Shown here one piece after another: positions 42,752 through 50,348 of a DNA stretch of 64,000 nt. The stretch comes from Brachybacterium sp036311905 (GTDB lineage Bacteria > Actinomycetota > Actinomycetes > Actinomycetales > Dermabacteraceae): NCBI RefSeq assembly GCF_036311905.1, contig NZ_JAZDCH010000006.1:110695-174694 (forward strand), given 5' to 3'. The notes under the pieces were generated by a model, which saw only the letters and a list, made by a program, of their open reading frames with translations, was not told the DNA's origin and did not search any database. Both the position numbers and the translations under genes were made by a program. Position 1 is the first letter of the stretch, and every line of letters begins with the position of its first letter.

Positions 42752-44640
42752 CGGCCCTCCTCCTCGGTGGTCTCGGCGCTGTCGGCGCTGGTGCTGTCCG
42801 GGTCCGGCGCCGGACCGCCGGGATCCTCCCCCGCGGCCCGCGTCTCGGCGGCCTCACGGGCGAGCCGCGCCTTGCGGGCGGCGAGGGGCTCGCGCTCGAC
42901 GGTCCCCTCCTCCACCCGTCCGCGACGGGCGGGGCGCTCCGCGACCGAGCGGAACCGACCGCGGACCGCATAGGCGGGGACGTCCCGGCCCAGCAACGCC
43001 GGATCGAGACCGCTCAGCGGATGGCCCTTCCCGAAGAAGCGGGTCCGCACGAGGGACTGCAGCAGCGGGTGGGTGAACAGGAACACGACCACGAGGTCGA
43101 GGATGGTGGTCACGCCGAGCACGAAGGCGAAGCCGCGCACACCACCCGTGGACAGTGCGTACAGCACGACGGCGGCGATCAGGTTCACCGCGTCGGAGGC
43201 GAGGATGGTCCGCTTGGCCCGGTCCCAGCCATGGTCGACGGCGGCGACGATCCCGCGCCCCTCGCGGATCTCGTCGCGGACCCTCTCGAAGTACACGATG
43301 AAGGAGTCGGCTGTGAAGGCGATCGCGACGATCAGGCCGACCACGCCCGCGAGGGACAACCGGTAGCCGATCTCCGGGATGTTCGAGAGGACCGTGAGGA
43401 TGCCGTAGGTGAGGGCGCCCATGACGAGCAGGCTCGTGGTGGTCACGATCGCGAGCACGCGGTACTGGAAGAAGGCGTAGACGACCACGAGGGCGAGACC
43501 GATGAGCCCCGCGATCAGGCCCATCTCGAGCTGGTCGCTGCCGAGGGTCGCGGAGATCTGCTGCTCCGAGGCGACCTCGAACTCGAGCGGGAGCGCACCG
43601 AAGCGCAGCTGGTCCGCGAGCTGGCTGGCCTGCTCCTGGGTGAAGCTGCCGGAAATGGAGGCCTCACCGTTCGGGGAGGGCTCCTGCACCTGGGGCGAGG
43701 AGATCACCAGGCCGTCGAGCACGATGGCGAACATCGGGCTCGCCCCCTCGCCGTTGTACAGCGCGGAGGTCATGTCGGAGAAGGCCTGCGCACCCGAGTC
43801 TTGGAAGGACATGTTCACCACGAAGTACCCCGTGGCCTGGCCGGTGGGGGTGGTCTCGGAGCTGACCTGGGCGTTCTGGATCGAGGATCCGGCGACCACC
43901 TCGGGGCCGAGCAGGAACTTCTGGGTGCCGTCCGGGTCGCAGGCGACGACGGCCTCGTCCGGGGCCGCGTCCGCCATCTTCTCCTGCTGGGCACGGGGAT
44001 CGGTGCAGTCCGCGGTCATCAGCTCGGTCTGCAGCTCGGGGGTGAGCCAGTCGAGCGACCACGCGGGGTAGGCCAGCTCGCCCTCGGCGGGCGGGGCGAG
44101 CGAGGCGTCCTCGCCGAGGGTGCCGGAGAACTTCTGCTCCGCGGGGTCGACGGGCGGGGCGGAGCTCTCCTCCGACGCCTCGCCCGCGCCGCCGGCGTCG
44201 GAGGCGCCGCCCGCGTCGGACTCCCCTCCGCCGTCGGACGCCGCAGGATCACCGGTGCCCTCGGGCGCCACGATCCCCAGCACGGGGCGGAAGGACATCG
44301 ACGCAGTCTGGCGCAGCGCCTGCGAGGTGGCCTCGTCGAGCTGGCCCGGCACGTCGATGACGATGTTGGTGCCGCCCTGCACGGTGATCTCGGTCTCCGC
44401 CACGCCCATGGCGTTCACGCGCTGGGCGATGATCTGCCGCGCCTGCTCCATGGCGGTGGGATCGATCGCCGCGCCGTCGCTGGACTGCGCCTGCAGGATG
44501 ATCTGGGTTCCGCCCTCGAGGTCGAGGGCGAGCTTCGGGGCCGGATCCCAGCCGCCCTTCCAGACTCCGGCGCCGATACCGCCGCCGAGCAGCAGGATCA
44601 GCAGCGCGAGGGCGAGGAGGGCGATGCGGCGTGCGGGCAT
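42748..44640 (-). CDS. secD: Protein translocase subunit SecD
   Basis: 630 residues. Helix 1 (about 5-24) is followed by LALDLEGGTQIILQ, the P1/P4 periplasmic region and five more helices (from about 385) with GLIVAIAFTADSFIVYFERVRDE. Residues about 146-175 are a Ser/Gly/Asp/Glu insertion within P1, not present in E. coli. The C-terminal tail is Arg/Glu-rich. It works with SecF and YajC on the Sec channel. The gene order yajC-secD-secF-apt-relA is a classic actinobacterial block. Confidence 0.95.
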   Translation of the reverse strand: MPARRIALLALALLILLLGGGIGAGVWKGGWDPAPKLALDLEGGTQIILQAQSSDGAAIDPTAMEQARQIIAQRVNAMGVAETEITVQGGTNIVIDVPGQLDEATSQALRQTASMSFRPVLGIVAPEGTGDPAASDGGGESDAGGASDAGGAGEASEESSAPPVDPAEQKFSGTLGEDASLAPPAEGELAYPAWSLDWLTPELQTELMTADCTDPRAQQEKMADAAPDEAVVACDPDGTQKFLLGPEVVAGSSIQNAQVSSETTPTGQATGYFVVNMSFQDSGAQAFSDMTSALYNGEGASPMFAIVLDGLVISSPQVQEPSPNGEASISGSFTQEQASQLADQLRFGALPLEFEVASEQQISATLGSDQLEMGLIAGLIGLALVVVYAFFQYRVLAIVTTTSLLVMGALTYGILTVLSNIPEIGYRLSLAGVVGLIVAIAFTADSFIVYFERVRDEIREGRGIVAAVDHGWDRAKRTILASDAVNLIAAVVLYALSTGGVRGFAFVLGVTTILDLVVVFLFTHPLLQSLVRTRFFGKGHPLSGLDPALLGRDVPAYAVRGRFRSVAERPARRGRVEEGTVEREPLAARKARLAREAAETRAAGEDPGGPAPDPDSTSADSAETTEEEGR

Positions 44641-44691
44641 GGAGAGGCGATCCTCAGGGTGCGGCGGTGTGGGAGGGGGATCCGGTCGGGA

Positions 44692-45120
44692 TCAGCGGTC
44701 GCGACGGTCCGCGTCGCGGGCGACGTCCTCGGTGACGGTCACGCCGGGCACCTCGCTCGCGGCGGAGGACCCCTCGGTGCGCTCCTGCTCGGAGCCGTCG
44801 ACGGCGCCTGCGGCGACGGCCTGGTCCTCGGTGCCGGCCTCGTCCTCGGTCGGCTCCGCGGCGGGCTCCTCGACGGCCATGGCGATCGCCTGACGCGCCC
44901 ACTTGCTCTGGGTGCCATCCTCGGACTCGAGCACCACGACGTCGTCGTACGCCTCCACGATCAGGCCGTAGAAGCCGGAGTGGGTGCGCACCTCGTCGCC
45001 GACGCCGAGCGCGCCGACGAGATCTCGCTGCTTCTGCTGGGCCTTGCGCTGCCGGCTCGACATCCACATCAGGGGCAGCATCATGACGGCGAAGATGAGC
45101 AGGAGGGGGAGGAGTTCCAC
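44692..45120 (-). CDS. yajC: Preprotein translocase subunit YajC
   Basis: 142 residues. One N-terminal membrane helix (LLPLLLIFAVMMLPLMWM), then the conserved SSRQRKAQQKQRDLVGALGVGDEVRTHSG (seen in parts) and YDDVVVLES; the last 60 residues are an acidic disordered tail. It is an accessory of SecDF. The start is GTG at 45120, with AAAGGA 5 nt upstream; the frame continues upstream only as a shadow of ruvB. Confidence 0.92.
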   Translation of the reverse strand: MELLPLLLIFAVMMLPLMWMSSRQRKAQQKQRDLVGALGVGDEVRTHSGFYGLIVEAYDDVVVLESEDGTQSKWARQAIAMAVEEPAAEPTEDEAGTEDQAVAAGAVDGSEQERTEGSSAASEVPGVTVTEDVARDADRRDR

Positions 45121-45247
45121 GAGGTTCCTTTCGGCGGTGAGGTCGCCCCGTCGGGATCCCGGTCCCGGACGTGCGCCTGCCGCGGGCGACTGACCCGCCC
45201 ACTGTACCCGCCACCGCCGCGCCGCCCTCCCAGGGGTGGCGCGTCGC

Positions 45248-46297
45248 TCAGAAGCGGCCCAGCATGGGGGCCGCGCCCTCGGGACCTGCGGGCGGCTCGA
45301 GCCCGAGATGGATCCAGGCGGCGGGGGCCGCCGCACGACCGCGCGGGGTGCGGAGCAGGAACCCCTCCCGCACCAGATAGGGCTCGACCATGGTCTCGAC
45401 GGTCTCGGTCTCCTCCCCCACCGCGACGGCGAGGGTGGACAGGCCCACCGGGCCTCCCGCGAAGCGATGGCAGAGCGCCGAGAGCACCGCGCGATCCAGC
45501 CGGTCCAGCCCCCGCTCGTCCACCTCGTAGACCCGCAGCGCCTCACGCGCCGCGGCGAGGTCGAGGGCTCCGCTCCCCTTGACCTGTGCCCAGTCGCGCA
45601 CGCGCCGCAGCAGCCGGTTGGCGATCCGCGGCGTGCCCCGGGAGCGGGAGGCGATCTCCGCGGCCGCCTCGTACTCGAGCTCGACCTCGAGCCGGATCGC
45701 CGAGCGGCGCACCACCTCGTGCAGCTCCCCCGGGGCGTAGAAGTCGAGGTGGCCGATGAAGCCGAAGCGGTCCCGCAGCGGGGCCGGCAGCAGCCCGGCG
45801 CGGGTCGTCGCGCCGACGACGGTGAAGGGCGGCAGGTCCAGCGGGATCGAGGTCGCGCCCACGCCCTTGCCGACCACCACGTCGACCCGGAAATCCTCCA
45901 TGGCGATGTAGAGCATCTCCTCGGCGGGCCGGGCCAGGCGGTGGATCTCGTCGATGAACAGCACCTCGCCCTCGTCGAGGGAGGAGAGGATGGCAGCGAG
46001 GTCCCCGGCATGCTGGATCGCGGGACCGGAGGTGATGCGCAGCGCCGCACCGAGCTCGGCGGCGATGATCATCGCGAGGGTCGTCTTGCCGAGACCCGGC
46101 GGCCCCGACAGCAGCATGTGCTCGGGGGCTCGGCCGCGCGCGGCGGCCGCGTCGAGGACCAGCGAGAGCTGCTCGCGCACGACCTGCTGGCCCACGAACT
46201 CCTCGAGCCGGCGCGGACGCAGCGCGGCCTCCGCGGTGCGCTCGGGCGGGAGGGACTCGGGGCTGGTGAGCGACGGATCGGCTCCCGGATCGGTCAT
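45248..46297 (-). CDS. ruvB: Holliday junction branch migration ATPase RuvB
   Basis: 349 residues. Walker A GPPGLGKTTLAM, Walker B LFIDEIHRL, sensor 1 VGATTRAGLL and the Arg finger region PLRDRFGF are complete; a C-terminal winged helix ends it. RuvB hexamers drive branch migration bound to RuvA. The ATG overlaps the ruvA stop, so the two are coupled. The 18-residue N-terminal extension is Pro/Ser-rich. Confidence 0.96.
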   Translation of the reverse strand: MTDPGADPSLTSPESLPPERTAEAALRPRRLEEFVGQQVVREQLSLVLDAAAARGRAPEHMLLSGPPGLGKTTLAMIIAAELGAALRITSGPAIQHAGDLAAILSSLDEGEVLFIDEIHRLARPAEEMLYIAMEDFRVDVVVGKGVGATSIPLDLPPFTVVGATTRAGLLPAPLRDRFGFIGHLDFYAPGELHEVVRRSAIRLEVELEYEAAAEIASRSRGTPRIANRLLRRVRDWAQVKGSGALDLAAAREALRVYEVDERGLDRLDRAVLSALCHRFAGGPVGLSTLAVAVGEETETVETMVEPYLVREGFLLRTPRGRAAAPAAWIHLGLEPPAGPEGAAPMLGRF

Positions 46298-46914
46298 CGA
46301 CTGCCGCCCAGGTGCCGCAGCGCGGCACGCAGCAGCGCCGCGGCGTCCAGATCGGCGCCGCCGTCACCCTCGCGCACGCGGTCCACGGCGGCGGTCGCCG
46401 TCTTCTCGGGCCAGCCGAGTCCGAGTAGCGCCTCGACGACATCGGCGTCCACCCCGGGCCGGGCAGCGCCGCCCGGCTCCGCGCTGGCGGAGCCCGTCGC
46501 GGCCTGGGTTGCGGGGGCCGGCAGCTTCCCTCCCAGCTCGAGCAGCATGCGCGAGGCGACCTTGGGCCCGATGCCCGGGGTGCGGGTGATGGTCTTCGCA
46601 TCCTGCTCGGCGACCGCCCGGCGGAGTTCCTCGGGGTCGAGCACGGCGAGGACCGCGAGGGCGGTGCGCGGGCCGATGCCGGAGACGGACTGGACGATGC
46701 GGAAGGTCTCCGCCTCCTCGGCGCTCGGGAACCCGAACAGGGTCATCGAGTCCTCGCGGACCACCAGCTCGGTGTGCAGGGTCAGCTCGGCGCCGTGCCG
46801 GGTGGAGGTCAGGGCCTGGGGCGTGGTGCGGACGAGATAGCCGACGCCGCCGACCTCGAGCACGAGGGCGTCGAGGTCGAGGCGGGCCACCCGCCCGGTC
46901 AGGGATGCGATCAC
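46294..46914 (-). CDS. ruvA: Holliday junction binding protein RuvA
   Basis: 206 residues. The OB fold (IASLTGRVARLDLDALVLEVGGVGYLV), two helix-hairpin-helix motifs (VSGIGPRTALAVLAV, TPGIGPKVASRML) and the C-terminal RuvB-contacting domain (ALLGLGWPEKTATAAVDRV) are present, with an Ala/Gly/Ser linker. The GTG at 46914 has TATGGT 6 nt upstream, so ruvA has its own, probably leaderless, promoter, overlapped by an SOS box. Confidence 0.94.
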   Translation of the reverse strand: MIASLTGRVARLDLDALVLEVGGVGYLVRTTPQALTSTRHGAELTLHTELVVREDSMTLFGFPSAEEAETFRIVQSVSGIGPRTALAVLAVLDPEELRRAVAEQDAKTITRTPGIGPKVASRMLLELGGKLPAPATQAATGSASAEPGGAARPGVDADVVEALLGLGWPEKTATAAVDRVREGDGGADLDAAALLRAALRHLGGSR

Positions 46915-46920
46915 GCCACC

Positions 46921-46940
46921 ACCATAGAACGAGTGTTCGA
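46921..46940 (-). promoter_or_regulatory. SOS (LexA) box over the -10 of ruvA
   Basis: On the minus strand TCGAACACTCGTTCTA (46940-46925) matches the actinobacterial LexA palindrome TCGAAC-N4-GTTCGA at all but one base. It overlaps the -10 hexamer TATGGT (46926-46921), an ideal place for repression. It lies immediately after the ruvC stop. Confidence 0.75.
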
Positions 46941-47528
46941 TCAGAGGCGGGAGGTGGAGCGCTCCCGGGCGCGTCGGGCCTCGCGCTCGGCACGGGCCCA
47001 GACCTCCTGGGCGCTGGTCCGTGCCGCGCCCGTCGCGTCGAGCGCGACCCCTCCCCCGCCGCGCCACAGCTGCGTGAGGGCGATCGCGACCGCGTCGGCG
47101 GCGTCGGCGGGCTGCGGCGGGGCGTCCAGGCCGAGCAGTTTCACGAGCACGGTCTGGATCTGCGCCTTGTCCGCGCGGCCGCTGCCGGTCACCGCCGCCT
47201 TGACCTCCGAGGGGGTGTGCATCGCAACCGGGATGCCGCGCTCTGCGGCCTCGAGGATCGCGATCCCCGAGACCTGCGCGGTGCCCATGACCGTGGAGGT
47301 GTTGTTCTGGCTGAACACGCGCTCCACGGCGACGGCGTCTGGGCCGTGCTCGTCGAGCGCGGCCCGCAGGCCCCGGGCGATGGCGAGCAGGCGCTGGTCG
47401 ATCGGGTCGCCCGGGGCGGAGCGGATGACGCCGGCGTGGACCAGGCGGGCTCGGCGCCCGCCGAGGGCGTCGATCACGCCGATCCCGCACCGGGTCAGAC
47501 CCGGGTCCACGCCGAGCACCCGCAGCAT
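46941..47528 (-). CDS. ruvC: Holliday junction resolvase RuvC
   Basis: 195 residues. The four acidic catalytic residues are recognisable in VLGVDPGLTRCG, VAVERVFSQNN and DAADAVAIAL, and Mg-dependent cleavage of four-way junctions is the expected reaction. The last 40 residues are a charged tail. ATG at 47528 gives MLRVLGVDPG like other RuvC proteins; a GTG at 47534 that overlaps the yebC stop is also possible. It follows yebC by overlap or 2 nt and precedes ruvA, which has a separate promoter. Confidence 0.94.
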   Translation of the reverse strand: MLRVLGVDPGLTRCGIGVIDALGGRRARLVHAGVIRSAPGDPIDQRLLAIARGLRAALDEHGPDAVAVERVFSQNNTSTVMGTAQVSGIAILEAAERGIPVAMHTPSEVKAAVTGSGRADKAQIQTVLVKLLGLDAPPQPADAADAVAIALTQLWRGGGGVALDATGAARTSAQEVWARAEREARRARERSTSRL

Positions 47529-47530
47529 GG

Positions 47531-48289
47531 TCACTCGGAGTCGTCGAGCTGCGCCGCGACGTCGTCCGGGATGTCGAGGTTCGAGTAGACGTTCTGCACG
47601 TCGTCGCTGTCCTCGAGGGCGTCGATGAGGCGCAGCGCCTTCTGCGCTCCCTCGAGGTCCACCGGTGTGCGCATCGTGGGCACGAACTGCGCCTCGGCCG
47701 AGTCGTAGTCGATCCCGGCCTCCTGGAGCGCTGTGCGCACGGCGACCACGTCGGTCGCCTCGGAGAGGATCTCGAAGGAGTCGCCCTCGTCGGTGATCTC
47801 CTCGGCGCCCGCATCGAGAACCACCTCGAGCAGCGTGTCCTCGGTCAGGTCACCCTTGGGGACCGTCACGACACCGCGACGGGAGAACAGGTAGGACACC
47901 GAGCCGGAGTCCGCCATGTTGCCGCCGTTGCGGTTGAAGGCCAGCCGCACCTCCGAGACCGCGCGGTTCTTGTTGTCGGTGAGGCACTCGACGAGGACTG
48001 CGACGCCGCCCGGTGCATAGCCCTCGTACATGAGGGTCTCGTAGTCGACGCCGCCGCCGTCGAGCCCGCCGCCGCGCTTGACCGCGCGATCGATGTTGTC
48101 GTTGGGCACGGAGGTCTTCTTCGCCTTCTGGATGGCGTCGAAGAGCGTCGGATTGCCGGCGGGATCAGGGCCTCCAATACGCGCGGCGACCTCGATGTTC
48201 TTGATCAGCTTCGCGAACGACTTCGCGCGCTTCGCATCGATGGCGGCCTTCTTGTGCTTCGTGGTCGCCCACTTGGAATGCCCTGACAT
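47531..48289 (-). CDS. YebC/PmpR family protein
   Basis: 252 residues. The family start MSGHSKWATTKHKKAAIDAKR is intact, with KAKKTSVPNDNIDRAVKRG and YEGYAPGGVAVLVECLTDN. YebC-type proteins bind DNA as regulators in some bacteria, and recent work shows a role in translation of proline stretches. The ATG at 48289 is preferred over a start 9 codons earlier because GGAGGG is 6 nt upstream. The yebC-ruvC-ruvA-ruvB order is widely conserved. Confidence 0.93.
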   Translation of the reverse strand: MSGHSKWATTKHKKAAIDAKRAKSFAKLIKNIEVAARIGGPDPAGNPTLFDAIQKAKKTSVPNDNIDRAVKRGGGLDGGGVDYETLMYEGYAPGGVAVLVECLTDNKNRAVSEVRLAFNRNGGNMADSGSVSYLFSRRGVVTVPKGDLTEDTLLEVVLDAGAEEITDEGDSFEILSEATDVVAVRTALQEAGIDYDSAEAQFVPTMRTPVDLEGAQKALRLIDALEDSDDVQNVYSNLDIPDDVAAQLDDSE

Positions 48290-48400
48290 GTCTCTCCCTC
48301 CGACATCTCCCGCCACGTGCCGGCGGAATGCCGCCCCATTCTAGGGGCAGGGCCGAGGGTGCCGGTCCGGCGGGTGTCGGCGGCCTGCCGACGGGACGCC

Positions 48401-49720
48401 TCAGCCGCGGACGACGGGGGACGTGAGAGCGCCGATCAGCCGACGGTCGGCGGTGAGCCGCTCGAGCCGCTCGCGCTCCATCGCCCGCGTGCGCGCCGTC
48501 GGACGCCCGTGGAGCACGCTGTGCCGCTCCATGCCCAGCGCGATCGCGGTGCGCAGGAAGTCCCGCATCGCCATCCGGGCGATGGCACCGTGCCGGGCGG
48601 CCCAGCGCTCGGCGCGGCGGCGCCTGCCCATCGCGACGAGCAGGTCGACCTCCTCGGGGGAGAACCAGCCGGCACGGCCGTAGTCGGACAGCCGCCGGCG
48701 CAGGATGCGGCGCTCCCGCAGCCGCAGGAACAGGGCGATGCCGACCAGAAGCGCGAAGATCGGCACCTGCACCGTGACGTAGTACCGCAGGAAGCCGGCG
48801 AGCGGGGCCTCGGGATCGACGGGGAGGAAGAAGCTCGAGCCGTTCCACAGCGCATGCAGCAGCATGCCCAAGGACAGTCCCCCGATGCCGAGGCCGAAGT
48901 ACAGCATCAGCGAGCGGCGCTCGGCGGCGATACCCAGACCCAGTCCGCACAGCGCGGTGAAGGAGACGTGGGCGAAGGGCGAGAGCAGCCCGCGCAGGAA
49001 GAAGGTCTGCCAGAAGACGGCGACCTCGCCCGCGGCCTGCGACTGATGGAAGGAGCTGCCGAAGTAGAGGATGTTCTCGGTGAAGGCGAAGCCGCCCGCG
49101 ATGAGCGAGGCGTAGACGACGCCGTCGATCGGTCCTGCGATGTACTTGCGTCCCCAGATCAGCAGGGCGACGAGTCCGAGCGACTTCATCGCCTCCTCGA
49201 TCACCGGCGCCTGGATGACCGCGCCGAGGAAGCTCGCGACGATGTCCGCAGGCTCCTCAGGGCTGATCCAGTTCTGGAAGGCGCCGCCGATCATGAAGGT
49301 CAGGCCCACCGAGCCGATCGCACCCCACACGAAGGCGTAGACGAGCGAGGTGCGGGGCTGCGGGGTGTAGCGGTCCAGCCACCACACGGCGGAGAACACC
49401 AGGGCGACCGGGACGAGCGCCGCGGTGAAGGCGACGAGTGAGGTGCCGAAGCCGAGCGGCAGGATCACCAGGAGATAGAGGACCACCGCGGTGGCGGCGA
49501 GTCCCAGGAAGACCAGCGCCCAGTAGATGATCCGCCAGAGGCGGGATCGCTTCCGTCGGGGCTCGCGGCCCGACCCGAGGCGCCCCGGGGCGCGCGGGTC
49601 GCTGCGCTCGATGTCGTAGCCGTACCCGCTGGATCCCGGACCGGACGGGCCGGTCCGCTGCGACGGTGCCCCCTGCGGGAGCGGTGCGCTCGGCACGCTG
49701 GGTGCCCCGGTGATGCTCAT
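48401..49720 (-). CDS. PrsW family intramembrane metalloprotease
   Basis: 439 residues with a 60-residue disordered N-terminus and about eight membrane helices. The PrsW active-site set is visible: the Glu pair in APVIEEAMKSLG, FAFTENILYF, PFAHVSFTA and LLHALWNGS. Family members cut membrane proteins such as the B. subtilis anti-sigma factor RsiW. No ECF sigma/anti-sigma pair is next to it. The C-terminal 110 residues are soluble and very Arg-rich. GGAGG lies 11 nt before the ATG. Confidence 0.88.
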   Translation of the reverse strand: MSITGAPSVPSAPLPQGAPSQRTGPSGPGSSGYGYDIERSDPRAPGRLGSGREPRRKRSRLWRIIYWALVFLGLAATAVVLYLLVILPLGFGTSLVAFTAALVPVALVFSAVWWLDRYTPQPRTSLVYAFVWGAIGSVGLTFMIGGAFQNWISPEEPADIVASFLGAVIQAPVIEEAMKSLGLVALLIWGRKYIAGPIDGVVYASLIAGGFAFTENILYFGSSFHQSQAAGEVAVFWQTFFLRGLLSPFAHVSFTALCGLGLGIAAERRSLMLYFGLGIGGLSLGMLLHALWNGSSFFLPVDPEAPLAGFLRYYVTVQVPIFALLVGIALFLRLRERRILRRRLSDYGRAGWFSPEEVDLLVAMGRRRRAERWAARHGAIARMAMRDFLRTAIALGMERHSVLHGRPTARTRAMERERLERLTADRRLIGALTSPVVRG

Positions 49721-49772
49721 GCCGCCCTGTTCCTCCCGCTCCCCCGACCGGACCGTCCGATGGTAGCCCAGG

Positions 49773-50348
49773 TCACGTCGGCCACGCCTCGGCGTAGAGG
49801 CGCCGCGTGTCCGAGAGCAGGATCGGGAGGGCCTTGGTCCGGCCCACCACGGGCAGGAAGTTCGCATCCCCCGGCCAGCGCGGCACGACGTGCTGATGGA
49901 GGTGGGCCGCGATCCCGGCACCGGCGACCTCGCCCTGGTTCATGCCCAGGTTGAAGCCCGCCGGGGAGGAGACCTCGCGGATCACGCGCATGGCGGTGCG
50001 GGTGATCTCGGCGACCTCGGCGACCTCGTCGTCGGTGAGCTCCGTGTAGTCCGAGACGTGCCGGTAGGGGCACACCAGCAGATGGCCGGAGTTGTACGGG
50101 TACAGGTTCAGGATCGCGTAGGCGACCCGACCGCGGTGCACGATCAGGGCGTCCTCGTCGTCGCGCGCCGGTCCGGCGCAGAAGGGGCACTGCGCGGCGT
50201 CGTCGGGGTCCTCGGGCTTGTCCTGCCCGCCGATGTACGCCATGCGGTGCGGCGTCCACAGGCGCTGGGTGGTGTCGGGGACGCCCGCGAAGGCGCGGGC
50301 GTCCTCGATCACGACGGGCTCGTCGCCCTGCTCGGCGGACCCCGTCAC
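49773..50348 (-). CDS. HIT domain protein (Ap4A phosphorylase/hydrolase-like)
   Basis: 191 residues. The histidine triad is HLHQHVV; upstream CPFCAGPARDDED and NLYPYNSGHLLVCPYRH are typical of the actinobacterial AP4A phosphorylase-like HIT branch (the CxxC plus His may bind zinc). It should cleave dinucleoside polyphosphates or nucleoside monophosphate adducts. The GTG overlaps the thrS stop (GTGA), so it is coupled to the synthetase, a meaningful link since synthetases make Ap4A as a by-product. Confidence 0.88.
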   Translation of the reverse strand: MTGSAEQGDEPVVIEDARAFAGVPDTTQRLWTPHRMAYIGGQDKPEDPDDAAQCPFCAGPARDDEDALIVHRGRVAYAILNLYPYNSGHLLVCPYRHVSDYTELTDDEVAEVAEITRTAMRVIREVSSPAGFNLGMNQGEVAGAGIAAHLHQHVVPRWPGDANFLPVVGRTKALPILLSDTRRLYAEAWPT

